DNA from: Crinalium sp049646245
GTDB lineage: Bacteria > Cyanobacteriota > Cyanobacteriia > Cyanobacteriales > PCC-9333
DNA: 64,000 bases
Direction: 5' to 3'
Assembly: GCA_049646245.1 (NCBI GenBank)
Contig: JBARVL010000027.1
Span: 1 to 64,000, forward strand
Made by a program: the position numbers and the translations under genes. The notes under the pieces are model-generated. The model saw only the letters and a program-made list of their open reading frames with translations. It was not told the DNA's origin and searched no databases. Each line of letters starts with the position of its first letter. Position 1 is the first letter of the stretch. Shown here one piece after another: positions 16,035 through 24,814 of the stretch.

Positions 16035-16577
16035 ATGACAAGAATAAAAAACAAACAGGTTGTTTTTACGAACATTATTCCTGCAATCAATGCTAGCGAC
16101 AGGCTAGCCTACCGATGTGCGGTAAAAGTTTTCAACTCGGAATACAAGAGTGTTTTAGAGGAATCCAAGATATTTGTTGATAGATATGTTGAAGCTAGAT
16201 TCCCAGACTTATACAAAGAGGAATGCCTGGAATTTAAGCAACTTGACCCCTACAGTGAGAAGCATTGTCAAGCGCTACTCCAAGTAATTGAGCAAGTTGG
16301 GAAGTTAGACTCAGAAGATTTTGTTAGATACACAAACGAAAATCATACTTTGCTGGGCAAAATTGTATTTGCCATACCTTTTGCAGAATCTCTTCTAGGT
16401 TCGGGGATGGGAGCCATGCTAAATTGGCTCTATGATACAGAAATGCCATTTAAAAATGGTTGGGATAAAGTAATCACAGTAGGATGCTTGATTGCTACAT
16501 ACCTCAAAGCTGGGTACGATGTAAAAATCGAACTGCTCGGAGAATCATTCTTGATTCCCACTATCGAACTTGTCTGA
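16035..16577 (+). CDS. Hypothetical protein, 180 aa
   Basis: This protein of mixed charge is not recognised. Residues about 113-135 are moderately hydrophobic (IVFAIPFAESLLGSGMGAML) and might touch the membrane. It has its own promoter. The following 170 bp hold a G-rich stretch and a terminator. Confidence 0.5.
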   Translation: MTRIKNKQVVFTNIIPAINASDRLAYRCAVKVFNSEYKSVLEESKIFVDRYVEARFPDLYKEECLEFKQLDPYSEKHCQALLQVIEQVGKLDSEDFVRYTNENHTLLGKIVFAIPFAESLLGSGMGAMLNWLYDTEMPFKNGWDKVITVGCLIATYLKAGYDVKIELLGESFLIPTIELV

Positions 16578-16655
16578 TGTGACAACTCCCATCACTGACT
16601 CGGAGTACCGCTATGGGTGGTGGGGGCTTCCGACGTTAAACTAACTGCATCAATT

Positions 16656-16702
16656 TAAAGCAGCCACTACGTTTTTATCTAAGCGTAGTGGCTGCTTTGA
16701 TA
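16656..16702. terminator. Terminator hairpin
   Basis: AAAGCAGCCACTACG and CGTAGTGGCTGCTTT form a perfect 15-bp stem around TTTTTATCTAAG. It ends the 16035 gene. Confidence 0.8.
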
Positions 16703-16746
16703 GCAACTTCGGTAAAGTACAATTGTAAAAAAGCGTAAGCGAACAG

Positions 16747-17625
16747 ATGACTAGCACAGAAGTACTTCTAGAGTTGATAAAATCACGAGCTAAAAGCATC
16801 GAACTCAAAACCTGTATGCACCTAGACATAATCAGCCAAGTCCTTGCTGAAGGGTATGATCCAGACAAGCATCCGAAAGGGCCGGACGGACGCTGGATAG
16901 TCAAGGATCAGCCCATACCAGGGGAAAAACCATTGGCTATCAAAGAATCCGTACCTGAAGCCGAAGAAAAAAGAGATCCCTCTTCAAAAGATCAGTTGCA
17001 GAAAGATATTGAAGATATCAAGAAAAAACTTAAAGAAGTCAGCACGGCACTTGCCGACTTACCTGACAAAGATCAAAAAGAAATTAGTAATGTCCTCAAA
17101 AGCGATAATGTTCAGTCAGCTTCAGATTCTGTATCCAGTACTTTTGACGAGATGCACCCAGAAGCGGGAGTCGCATACAAAAAAACGACATCCGAGATAA
17201 ACAAGCGGTTGAGTCAAGGAATAGAGTCTGTATCGAAAATAATTAGCGATGCCCCCTTCTTTATCTCGGCTGCCGCAGAAACAGCTATAGATCATCCCTT
17301 GTTTGCAATGATCGGTGCGGCTGGGGCGGTCGCAGCAGTAGGTGGAGGAGCTTTGTGCATGGCAAATGCGACCCTTCCCGCCATGTTTGGTATTGCTCCT
17401 GGGATTGCTGGAGTAGAAGCATATCTTGCAAAAAAAACAATTTTAGAAATCACTAAAGCTATCACTAAAGGCGCTGTGAATCAAATTAGTTTTGAAGCAG
17501 GGCGAGACATAATGGAGAAAGGACTCAAGTTAATGTCTATTAGTACTGATGCTTACAAAAAAGAAATTAATAGGCGAATACAAAATAAAAAAACAAGAAC
17601 TTATTTCGCGGATAGCAGAAGATAG
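16747..17625 (+). CDS. Leader-family protein 2, perhaps frameshifted at its end
   Basis: The N-terminus of this 292-residue protein (KSIELK, then DPDKHPKGPDGRWI at about 40-53) is the leader motif of the family; the HP-x-G-R-F/W form is often seen in phage head-delivered proteins. A coiled coil follows at about 75-110. ETAIDHPLFAMIGAAG and a long hydrophobic, Gly/Ala-rich region (about 180-230) align with the C-terminal region of the 48857 gene. No enzymatic domain is visible. The frame ends soon after an A7 tract, and a second module lies downstream in another frame. Confidence 0.55.
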   Translation: MTSTEVLLELIKSRAKSIELKTCMHLDIISQVLAEGYDPDKHPKGPDGRWIVKDQPIPGEKPLAIKESVPEAEEKRDPSSKDQLQKDIEDIKKKLKEVSTALADLPDKDQKEISNVLKSDNVQSASDSVSSTFDEMHPEAGVAYKKTTSEINKRLSQGIESVSKIISDAPFFISAAAETAIDHPLFAMIGAAGAVAAVGGGALCMANATLPAMFGIAPGIAGVEAYLAKKTILEITKAITKGAVNQISFEAGRDIMEKGLKLMSISTDAYKKEINRRIQNKKTRTYFADSRR

Positions 17626-17718
17626 CTCTAATATCGTAAAGTCGGCTGTTGAGACAGCTACAAAGCATCCTGAGTACGCAAAAATAGGTGTAACCACTAC
17701 AAAGCCCCGCGATCAAGT
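17590..17718 (+). pseudogene. Out-of-frame second module of the leader protein
   Basis: A +1 shift at the A7 tract (about 17587-17593) would continue the protein as ELISRIAEDSSNIV then SAVETATKHPEYAKIGV. This repeats the ETAIDHPLFAMIG block of the same gene and ETAIEQPEYAAIG of 48857-51196. The frame stops at about 17720, in the terminator. A recent indel that truncated a longer protein is the simplest explanation. Confidence 0.45.
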
Positions 17719-17742
17719 TTGATCGCGGGGCTTTGTAGTTAA
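17698..17742. terminator. Terminator hairpin
   Basis: CTACAAAGCCCCGCGATCAA and its complement form a perfect stem between the converging genes 16747 and 17761. Confidence 0.85.
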
Positions 17743-17760
17743 TTTCTAAGCCAAAGTCTT

Positions 17761-18039
17761 CTAATTAAAGAAATTGACTCTATCCAGTTTTTTTTTGAAC
17801 TGATCTGCATTCTTGAGGCAGGTATCAACTAATACTCCCAGCCCGTTGTTTCGGAGTTGTGTAACTACTTCTTCCACGCTAAGGTCATAGAAAAATGCGG
17901 TTCCTACTGCTTTAACCGCTTTTTCGTACTCGTCTTTGCTAATACGGTACTTTTCGTCAAGCAGGCATGAAATTTGCCTGACATCAGGAGAAATAGCCTC
18001 ATCTACGGCATCTAGAAACCTGTTCATTTGGCGAGTCAT
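17761..18039 (-). CDS. Hypothetical protein, 92 aa
   Basis: This small, mainly helical and charged protein (KYRISKDEYEKAVKAVG) is not recognised. It is the last of three closely packed minus-strand genes ending at a shared terminator. Confidence 0.5.
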   Translation of the reverse strand: MTRQMNRFLDAVDEAISPDVRQISCLLDEKYRISKDEYEKAVKAVGTAFFYDLSVEEVVTQLRNNGLGVLVDTCLKNADQFKKKLDRVNFFN

Positions 18040-18061
18040 TTGTTTTACTCCAGAACTTGAT

Positions 18062-18313
18062 TTAATGACCTGCTAATTTTTGCTGAATTTCTTCCAACAC
18101 CCCTAAAGGGAGAAGCTGTAAGTAGTAGCTAGCAATGATTTGACTGAACTGAAGTATTAGCAACACACCATCTTCCCGTTGCACCAGTTCTAGTCCATAG
18201 CCGAACTGCGTGAAATCGCCTAAGTTGCTTGTTGTCCAGTCTTGCAGTGCTGGGCTAGGAGTCCCGTAGAGTGAATGGCGAAGTTTTAAGTCAGTACGTG
18301 AGTACAGATCCAA
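18062..18313 (-). CDS. Hypothetical protein, 83 aa
   Basis: This small protein is not recognised. The putative TTG start at 18313 overlaps the end of the upstream gene by 28 bp. It has a Leu-rich C-terminal half (VLLILQFSQIIASYYLQLL). Confidence 0.45.
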   Translation of the reverse strand: MDLYSRTDLKLRHSLYGTPSPALQDWTTSNLGDFTQFGYGLELVQREDGVLLILQFSQIIASYYLQLLPLGVLEEIQQKLAGH

Positions 18314-18639
18314 AAATCTTGATCATTCTTTTTTTCGCTCTGCTTGTAATAAACACTTGATACTATATCGAAAAAACTATCCTTCGCAAGGAAGAATAAT
18401 TTTTTGTAAATATAGGTACGGTGTTTTTTCACTTGCGGGAAAAAGGTTTTAATCTCATCTGAAAAGGCTAACCCAACTTGCCGAATATCCAGATCTTCGT
18501 GCGTTGAAGCTAGTGCGATAAATTGCTCTGCTGTTTCGCTCTTATTAAGAAGTGTTGGCACGTCCAGCATCATAAACTGGATTTCATCACCATAACCGTT
18601 GAAGTGAAAACCTTCTGAGAGTTTGACGTATCTATTCAT
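18286..18639 (-). CDS. Hypothetical protein, 117 aa
   Basis: This is the first gene of the three-gene minus-strand cluster. It is not recognised and is predicted soluble. It is divergent from the antirepressor gene at 18706, with which it shares a short promoter region. Confidence 0.5.
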   Translation of the reverse strand: MNRYVKLSEGFHFNGYGDEIQFMMLDVPTLLNKSETAEQFIALASTHEDLDIRQVGLAFSDEIKTFFPQVKKHRTYIYKKLFFLAKDSFFDIVSSVYYKQSEKKNDQDFWICTHVLT

Positions 18640-18705
18640 AACTTACTCCGCAGTTACTAAGCTGTGTTACATTGTCTAATAACACTATTTAATGATATAC
18701 CAATC

Positions 18706-19494
18706 ATGCTTGAATTTACACAAGACTTGGCGTTATCACTCACAAAAAGGGGCGAAGAATTCCCCGTGAATTTTGAAGACGCATGGTGTTGGATAGGTTA
18801 TTCAACCAAGCAGAAAGCTCAAAAAAAGTTAACAAGTACCTTTGAAGAAGGTACGGATTACACACTTAACCAAACGGTTAAGAGCGTAAAAGGACATCGT
18901 GGCGGGGGTTCTATCAATTATTTAGATATTCGTCTTACGATAGACTGCTTTAAATCACTGGGAATGCTAGCAGGTACTGAACAGGGCGCTAAAATCCGTA
19001 AATACTTTCTAGAATGCGAACGGATTGCCCAAAAAGCTGCCGTAGTCATCCCAGAGCAAGCGAACCGTATTAAAGAGCTTGAACTTGAATTAAAACTGGC
19101 TCAGGCTCAAGAAAGAGCAGCTTCGGCAAATCAAAAGTTACTCAGCACAGTGCAATTTTTGGAGGCGGTTTCTCCAGGGCTTGCTCCGTTAGCATTAGGT
19201 AGGGCGGACGCAGTTGTCACGAGAATTGAACGCTATGACCACGTACAAGCCCGTAACGAAGCTGAAGAGTTTGATGGAGTGGGGATTTCTTACATCCAGA
19301 AACGATTTGGATTTAGAACTACACAAGCAGCATGGAAATGGCTTGAGTCGATTGGGTACGGAAAAGATTCAGGATTATGGAAGGAGTCCTTGTGCGTAGT
19401 TAATGCCGTAAAACTTCCCAGCGAAGTTTACGAGCAATTGTTTTCTGAATTCGCCTCAAAAAAAGGTAGTCGCCAATTAATTATCGGCGAATAG
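18706..19494 (+). CDS. AntA/MSV199-type antirepressor-like protein
   Basis: Residues 15-105 of this protein of about 262 residues (FPVNFEDAWCWIGYSTKQKA, then FEEGTDY, GGGSINYLDIRLTIDCFKSL and MLAGTEQGAKIRKYFLECE, each a part) follow the AntA/MSV199 pattern of phage antirepressors and Bro-type proteins. A coiled coil follows (about 115-150), then a C-terminal domain with a helix-turn-helix-like GVGISYIQKRFGFRTT segment. Such proteins switch phage gene expression by binding repressors or DNA. It is monocistronic with a terminator. Confidence 0.65.
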   Translation: MLEFTQDLALSLTKRGEEFPVNFEDAWCWIGYSTKQKAQKKLTSTFEEGTDYTLNQTVKSVKGHRGGGSINYLDIRLTIDCFKSLGMLAGTEQGAKIRKYFLECERIAQKAAVVIPEQANRIKELELELKLAQAQERAASANQKLLSTVQFLEAVSPGLAPLALGRADAVVTRIERYDHVQARNEAEEFDGVGISYIQKRFGFRTTQAAWKWLESIGYGKDSGLWKESLCVVNAVKLPSEVYEQLFSEFASKKGSRQLIIGE

Positions 19495-19504
19495 CTTGTA
19501 TTAG

Positions 19505-19534
19505 AACCCTGGCACAATAGCTGGGGTTTTTTGG
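19505..19534 (+). terminator. Terminator
   Basis: ACCCTGGCACAATAGCTGGGGTTTTTT resembles the CCCTGGCAATAGCTGGGG terminators in the acidic array (59553, 60304). It is a recurrent terminator type of this genome. Confidence 0.75.
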
Positions 19535-19590
19535 TTTAAAAACCAGATAAACTAAGAAGAAGGGCTATTAATAATAGGTAAATTACAAAA

Positions 19591-21405
19591 ATGAATTGTA
19601 ACAAAAACGATATAAGCATAGCGATCACCTTATCCTCATTAAAAAGCCTAGAATTTCTAATTCAACTAGGAACCTTTGTCGATGCTCAAGGGCGTTTGCG
19701 ATACTCAAAAGGCACGGTGATTGACGGCAAAGGTGTTGGTGGACTCTATGCTGATGACAAACGAGACGGTTCGACTGTTGCTGATAAAAATAAGTCGTCA
19801 AGTAGCAAAGATGACGCAGATCTCGATAGCTTCGACAAAGAAATGGATGAATTAGCTAAAGAAGCTAGTCAGTATATAGATAAAGCTGGCGAGTACATGG
19901 AGATACCTGACGAGTGGTATCAAGAACTGGACGAAGAATCTCAAGCTTTACTTGCCGGACAAGCTGCTTCTCCAGTGACCGAAGCTTATCAAAGAGAAGT
20001 TGCGGAGTTAGTCAGGGCGGAAAATCCCGAACTAGCAGATGCAATTTTGGCTGATATCCCAAACAACAAAATAACTACACCAGAAAAAGCTGTAACAGAC
20101 TTAACTACTGCGATCGCTGAGAACGCTCAGACTGTTGTTGACAAAGAAAAACCAGAAACAAAAAAAATTGCTGCTACCGCAAAAGCAATGAACGCGGCTA
20201 CCAGTCTTGGCATAATTTTATCGCAAGGATTTAACGGGACTACAGAGCAAGTTACAAAGATTGCTAATTCTATCGGATCATTAGCTAACGAGAGAATTTC
20301 TACTGTACCACTCCCAAAACTACCTGCCATCAAGAATATTCCTGTCGCTGAAGCTGCACAAGGCATTGTTGGAGCAATCGCCGGATTGAACATAGGTAAA
20401 GAATTAAGCCAACATCTTGTTGATCCTATTGAGCAATTTGTTATCGATCAACTCGTCAAGGTACTTGCGGCTACAGATCCTGCAAAACATACTCATACAT
20501 TTGAAGAAGAATGGGACGAAAGTTTAAAAACTCACGATCAAATGCAAGAGTTTATCGTTAAAAGAATGTCTTATGAATTCAGCTTTTTGAACGATAACAA
20601 CCGAAAAAAAAGAAAAGAAACTCCAGAGGTGTTTGATACGTTTCAGAGGACTGTTCGTACTTCCGAAAAAACCCTTAACGCTTGGGGCTATGAAATTGAA
20701 GAAGAAGATTTTATTGATAACGTAGGAAAAGGAACTGATGGTTTTCAAATGTTTCCTGTTTATCGAGCTAGTGAAAACACCGTCTACGTAAATTTTCCTG
20801 GATCTTCTGGAGACAAAGGCGACAACGAATCTTTTTTTGCCGAGAAAGCTGAAGCCAGGGGGGAAACGGGCAGGACACAGTTTGACAATAACAAAAAGCA
20901 GATCAAAGCTTACCTGGAAAAACAACAGACTCAGGGACGGAAGGTTCGCCTACAGGGACAATGCTTAGGCTCATCCTTGATTCAGATTATTGCTAGTGAG
21001 TACCCAGATTTAGTTGACGAAGTAGCTGCATACAATACCGTCGGAGTGAATGCAGCTACTGCTAAAAAGTTTAAAGAATATAAGCAGTTACAGGACAAGA
21101 AACCCAAGGAAGAACGCCATGAAATCAAGGTAACTCATTCTATAAAAGAAGGTGATTTTATATCTTTACTTGGTGATGTTTATTTACCAGGCGAGATTGT
21201 TTATTGGAAGAACCCCCCTGGCGTATGGGACTGGCAACCACACAAAAGTATGACCACAGAATTTGCTGTAAAAAGCAATGATATTCCACCTTGGGTTAAG
21301 GCTAAGATTTATACCAATCAGAAAGATCTCGGTGACAAGAAGACTATCAATACTCAAATCAAGGAAATTGCAAAAATATTGGTCAAAAAACCAGACGACG
21401 CTTAG
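19591..21405 (+). CDS. Leader-family protein 3 with alpha/beta-hydrolase domain
   Basis: The N-terminus of this 604-residue protein (LKSLEFLIQLGTFVDAQGRL) is the family leader. An acidic, Ala-rich helical region and a hydrophobic segment (about 225-270) follow. The C-terminal part from about residue 330 looks like a lipase-type alpha/beta hydrolase: nucleophile elbow GQCLGSS at about 453-459, an Asp in EGDFISLLGD and a His in QPHKSM. The nucleophile position is Cys rather than Ser. If delivered with the virion, it might act on lipids or the envelope; this is inference. Confidence 0.6.
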   Translation: MNCNKNDISIAITLSSLKSLEFLIQLGTFVDAQGRLRYSKGTVIDGKGVGGLYADDKRDGSTVADKNKSSSSKDDADLDSFDKEMDELAKEASQYIDKAGEYMEIPDEWYQELDEESQALLAGQAASPVTEAYQREVAELVRAENPELADAILADIPNNKITTPEKAVTDLTTAIAENAQTVVDKEKPETKKIAATAKAMNAATSLGIILSQGFNGTTEQVTKIANSIGSLANERISTVPLPKLPAIKNIPVAEAAQGIVGAIAGLNIGKELSQHLVDPIEQFVIDQLVKVLAATDPAKHTHTFEEEWDESLKTHDQMQEFIVKRMSYEFSFLNDNNRKKRKETPEVFDTFQRTVRTSEKTLNAWGYEIEEEDFIDNVGKGTDGFQMFPVYRASENTVYVNFPGSSGDKGDNESFFAEKAEARGETGRTQFDNNKKQIKAYLEKQQTQGRKVRLQGQCLGSSLIQIIASEYPDLVDEVAAYNTVGVNAATAKKFKEYKQLQDKKPKEERHEIKVTHSIKEGDFISLLGDVYLPGEIVYWKNPPGVWDWQPHKSMTTEFAVKSNDIPPWVKAKIYTNQKDLGDKKTINTQIKEIAKILVKKPDDA

Positions 21406-21412
21406 TAGACGA

Positions 21413-21434
21413 CAACGTGTTGATCGACACGTTG
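21413..21434. repeat. Recurrent palindrome, site 3
   Basis: CAACGTGTTGATCGACACGTTG differs by one base from the consensus. It lies just after the stop of the 19591 gene. No long T run follows, so the palindrome exists here without a classical terminator. Confidence 0.7.
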
Positions 21435-21457
21435 AAGATGTGTTATAACTTGCAGAA

Positions 21458-21466
21458 TGATATACT
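21458..21466 (+). promoter_or_regulatory. Extended -10 promoter TGATATACT
   Basis: This motif copy lies 24 bp upstream of the ATG at 21490. Confidence 0.5.
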
Positions 21467-21489
21467 AATGCAAATGCAAGGGGAAATGT

Positions 21490-21771
21490 ATGGAAAGAAT
21501 TAGCTTCAAAAATGTTATTCCGCCCGAACCAGTGGAAGAAACCATTTTAGATCAGCGACTGAAGCGGGAAAAGGAAGAAGGTATTCAACGGCAAAAGCTA
21601 ATAAAAGCAAATAGCCAACAGGATTATTACTCAACCGCTATGTATTTGGTGCAGCTACAGCCGGACGGAATCTCGTTCGCACAACAATGGTTGTCCCAAC
21701 AACCCGATTGTGAATGGATGGTCACAGACGAAGGTGAGGTTTTGCAAAGACCAACTTCACCAGAAGAGTAA
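21490..21771 (+). CDS. Hypothetical protein, 93 aa
   Basis: This small charged protein has no recognised family. Its charged N-terminal half (LDQRLKREKEEGIQRQKLI) is probably a helix. A terminator at 21785-21818 (AAAAGCACT-GGGATTTAATCC-AGTGCTTTT) separates it from the nuclease gene. Confidence 0.5.
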   Translation: MERISFKNVIPPEPVEETILDQRLKREKEEGIQRQKLIKANSQQDYYSTAMYLVQLQPDGISFAQQWLSQQPDCEWMVTDEGEVLQRPTSPEE

Positions 21772-21840
21772 TTATTAAACACACAAAAAGCACTGGGATT
21801 TAATCCTAGTGCTTTTGCATTTTTATGAGTAAAAAAAACG

Positions 21841-22290
21841 ATGGCAAGTCATCTAGAGGAACAGTTCGATTTACTTTGGCGAAACTTTTATCCGACAATT
21901 ATTTTGGAACGTCAATTCAGCAGCGTAGATAACTGGATTTACGATTGGGAGGAGCGCAGGAAGATTAGCCCTCACGCTAAAATATTTGTCGCGGATTTCG
22001 CTCACAAGCAGAGTAAAATTTTGATTGAAATTTCAGGGCAGATATGGCGAAAGGGCGCACACAATACTGGAAAAGGACTGTTAAGGGATTACCGAAAAAA
22101 TAATTTAGCTTTAATGAGCGGGTGGCGAACTTTTGTGCTTGCCCCAGAAATGATTGCTGATAATTTTTGGTTAGATGCGATCGCCCAAACAATTAAGGGG
22201 AACTCAGTCAAGCCACAAAAAATTAGTACTAGGGCGGGTTGGAACAAGAAGATAATAACGTCTCCTTCTTGCCTGAAGAAAAAATCTTGA
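21841..22290 (+). CDS. Putative PD-(D/E)XK nuclease
   Basis: This 149-residue protein has the segment FVADFAHKQSKILIEISG (about residues 48-65). It matches the D ... (I/L)xExxG core of small PD-(D/E)XK or Vsr-like nucleases. A basic helix (LLRDYRKNNLALMSGWRTFVL) and a conserved-looking W-R-T-F-V-L strand follow. It is directly upstream of two methylase genes, which suggests a restriction or repair link, but an orphan phage nuclease is equally possible. Confidence 0.5.
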   Translation: MASHLEEQFDLLWRNFYPTIILERQFSSVDNWIYDWEERRKISPHAKIFVADFAHKQSKILIEISGQIWRKGAHNTGKGLLRDYRKNNLALMSGWRTFVLAPEMIADNFWLDAIAQTIKGNSVKPQKISTRAGWNKKIITSPSCLKKKS

Positions 22291-22345
22291 TAACAACGTA
22301 CAACAAATAGCAATACAATGAACGTGAGGATACTAGGGAAAGCTT

Positions 22346-23536
22346 GTGGGACAAACTATTAAAAACGTAAAAAAGCACCTTCCTGCACTTCCAGAAGATG
22401 TTAAAACATTGCATTTGTTTTGTGGCGGTGGCGGCGGAAGTTTTGGAGTAGAGATATCTGGGTTGGAATCAACAACAGCTATAGATTTTGACGAAACTGC
22501 TATTTCTATTCACCAAAAAAACTTTCCCAGTACAAAGCATTTACGTAAAGATATTTCTTCGATGACTATTGAAGAAATTCAGGAGCTAGGAATATTTCAT
22601 TTGTTGCTAGCAGGGCCGCCATGTCCTGATTACAGTACTTCAGGTAGTCGCGCAGGTATTGACGGAAGTTTGGGCAGGCTAACATTTGAAGTGACACGGT
22701 TTGCTAAAATTCTGCGTCCGCCTTTTATTCTGTTTGAGAATGTTCCTGGATTACTTTCTTGCAACGAAGGACAGGATTTTCTACGGTTTGTCGCCAGCCT
22801 GGATGAAATTAATTACAGCGGTGTGTCCGCTTTAATAAACGGCATTCATTATGCTCCGCAACTGCGTAATCGAGTTTATTTATTAGCGATTAGCAATGAG
22901 TGGCTAGAACTGGGAGACAAGGTTGAACTAGATTTGGCTAAACAAGCTTCCTGGTTGAACAAGCCAGCGCTATCCGTTTTAGCTCATAAGTTTCTAGCTC
23001 GGCAGTCAAGCATGGCTCTAGAGTACAGTACGCTTTCTCTAGACACATTTAGGATGTGCTGGAAGTATAGCGAGTATGGCAAAAAGCTCCCCTCCCGAAA
23101 CTTTACTACGTGGAGCAAGGGAGAGTTACTAGCTATGAACGCCAAGTTTGAAAATTACCCACTGCATTCAAAGAAGCTTCTAGATTACCTGGAGCCAGGT
23201 TCTCAGGGGATTCAAATTATTCACCGCAGTCAGGAACGTCGCCTTTACGTAGACTACGCCCCGACCCTTCGAGGATATAGTCGCGGGGAAGGGAAATCTT
23301 ATAATCGCCCAGGTGGAGGACATATCAAAGTTATTCGCAGTGACGGCTCTGTGCGTTCTATCTTGGCAGAAGAAGGGGAATTGCTAACAGGATGGCCCGC
23401 AGGTTCTACAGCAACTAATTTAGACGGCGCTAAGATAGCGCAAACACAAAGGCTTAGAATTTTGTCAAATGCTATGATTCCTGCGGCGATCGCGGACTTG
23501 TGCGAGACATTTGTGCAATTACTTCCTTTGTCTTAG
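22346..23536 (+). CDS. dcm: C5-cytosine DNA methyltransferase
   Basis: This 396-residue enzyme has motif I (LHLFCGGGGGSFG), motif IV with the catalytic Cys (GPPCPDYSTSGS), motif VI (ENVPGLL), and motif VIII near QLRNRVYLLAIS. The target-recognition region is around 210-300, and the C-terminal helices include AMIPAAIAD. It methylates cytosine in DNA, probably to protect phage DNA from host nucleases. The GTG start at 22346 has AGGGA upstream. Confidence 0.9.
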   Translation: MGQTIKNVKKHLPALPEDVKTLHLFCGGGGGSFGVEISGLESTTAIDFDETAISIHQKNFPSTKHLRKDISSMTIEEIQELGIFHLLLAGPPCPDYSTSGSRAGIDGSLGRLTFEVTRFAKILRPPFILFENVPGLLSCNEGQDFLRFVASLDEINYSGVSALINGIHYAPQLRNRVYLLAISNEWLELGDKVELDLAKQASWLNKPALSVLAHKFLARQSSMALEYSTLSLDTFRMCWKYSEYGKKLPSRNFTTWSKGELLAMNAKFENYPLHSKKLLDYLEPGSQGIQIIHRSQERRLYVDYAPTLRGYSRGEGKSYNRPGGGHIKVIRSDGSVRSILAEEGELLTGWPAGSTATNLDGAKIAQTQRLRILSNAMIPAAIADLCETFVQLLPLS

Positions 23537-23553
23537 TAATTAATGCGATTTAA

Positions 23554-23562
23554 TGATACACT
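23554..23562 (+). promoter_or_regulatory. Extended -10 promoter TGATACACT
   Basis: This is a close variant of the recurrent extended -10. It lies just upstream of the start region of the adenine methylase gene. Confidence 0.4.
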
Positions 23563-23568
23563 AAACTT

Positions 23569-24402
23569 GTGAAGCTTTTATCACGAAAAAAGATGACAAA
23601 TCAACAAGTGGAAAAACAAGCTCGTTACCGCGTCTCGCCCCTGAAGTGGGCTGGAGGAAAAAGCTGGCTAGTCCCAAAGATGAAAGAGATTTGGCAATCG
23701 CACAGCGATCGCAGATGGGTTGATCCCTTTTGCGGGGCGTTAAGCTTGCCCCTTTCTTTGCGCCCTACTGACGCACTACTCGGTGATATCTGCTTCGATT
23801 TAATTAATTTCTGGCAAATGGTTCGAGAAGATCTTGTCATACGCCCAGAGATATTGGTAAATCAAGCAGAGGCTTTCTACGAACGACGAGCGGAGTTCAA
23901 TAGCCTGCCTTTAGACCAAACAGTCAAACGGGCAGAGTTGTTCTATTATCTTTTGAGAAGCTGTCATAGTGGGTTGTGTAGATTTAACGGCAAAGGAGAA
24001 TTCAATAGCCCCTACGGTAACTACAAGACAGATTCAATCTATCAAACAGATTTTTCGTCCTACCGCTCTATTATTCAGCACTGGAAATTTAGGTGTCAGG
24101 ATGCAGAAAAAACCTGTGCTTTGACAAAACCTGGCGATTTTCTGTTCCTAGATCCTCCTTACTGGGGGACTTTTACAGGCTACGCTGGGAATAAGTTTGG
24201 TTGGGATGAGCAGATGATTACAGCACAGTTAGCTCATGCTCATCAAGGCCCAGTTGTGTGCTGTAATTCAGCAGCCCCAGAAATAGTGACCTTGTATAAA
24301 GAGAAGGGTTTTGAAATTAAAATCTTAACCACTGCGTACAAGATGAACACAAAGGGTTTACGCCCACAGGCACAAGAAATGTTTGCCTTTAAAAACATTT
24401 AA
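23569..24402 (+). CDS. dam: Dam-like N6-adenine DNA methyltransferase (D12 class)
   Basis: This 277-residue enzyme has the SAM motif LKWAGGKSWLVP, VDPFCGALSLPL, and the catalytic DPPYWGTF motif (about residue 198). FNGKGEFNSPYGNY matches the D12-class pattern. The start may be GTG 23569 or ATG 23593. Adenine methylation could protect the genome, and GATC is also the centre of the recurrent TTGATCAA palindrome, so the two might interact; that is inference. Confidence 0.9.
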   Translation: MKLLSRKKMTNQQVEKQARYRVSPLKWAGGKSWLVPKMKEIWQSHSDRRWVDPFCGALSLPLSLRPTDALLGDICFDLINFWQMVREDLVIRPEILVNQAEAFYERRAEFNSLPLDQTVKRAELFYYLLRSCHSGLCRFNGKGEFNSPYGNYKTDSIYQTDFSSYRSIIQHWKFRCQDAEKTCALTKPGDFLFLDPPYWGTFTGYAGNKFGWDEQMITAQLAHAHQGPVVCCNSAAPEIVTLYKEKGFEIKILTTAYKMNTKGLRPQAQEMFAFKNI

Positions 24403-24428
24403 TTTTTTCAAATTAGTAGGTTAGATCC

Positions 24429-24788
24429 ATGTCCGACAAAGCCAAAACATTTTTATCTGGACGCATTCCCGTAGTTTTATTTGAGGCTATCGAAAAACGC
24501 GCAGCAGAGACAAATAGAACGAAGACAGACATTCTTATTGATGCCTTAAACGGCTACCTATCCTTAAAGCCTTCAAATAATGCCCATGACCAAGAATGGC
24601 AGGGCGCATCTCTAGTGGCTGAGGTTAGTGGGCTAGGGGAGCTTGTTCAGCAGCTTTCCTCGCGATTGACTGAGCAAGCTGTCGCGATAGAGGTACTCAA
24701 ACAAAAGGTAGAGTCGATCAACTCGTCACAGGGGAAAGGTTTGGGCGTAGCGTCGGACAGGATCGACCAACTTGATATTCTTGTTTAA
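24429..24788 (+). CDS. Ribbon-helix-helix protein with coiled coil
   Basis: The N-terminal 50 residues of this 119-residue protein (FLSGRIPVVLFEAIEKRAAE, TNRTKTDILIDALNGYL) fit a ribbon-helix-helix DNA-binding domain. A coiled coil (about 75-105) follows. It is probably a transcriptional regulator or a DNA-binding partner of the upstream methylase, 26 bp away. Confidence 0.65.
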   Translation: MSDKAKTFLSGRIPVVLFEAIEKRAAETNRTKTDILIDALNGYLSLKPSNNAHDQEWQGASLVAEVSGLGELVQQLSSRLTEQAVAIEVLKQKVESINSSQGKGLGVASDRIDQLDILV

Positions 24789-24814
24789 GAGTAATAGACC
24801 TTATTCTTGTTACC

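Noticed and set aside
18693..18701. Promoter TGATATACC directly before the ATG at 18706
   Set aside because: It is too close to the start codon to serve as a -10 box for a normal leader.
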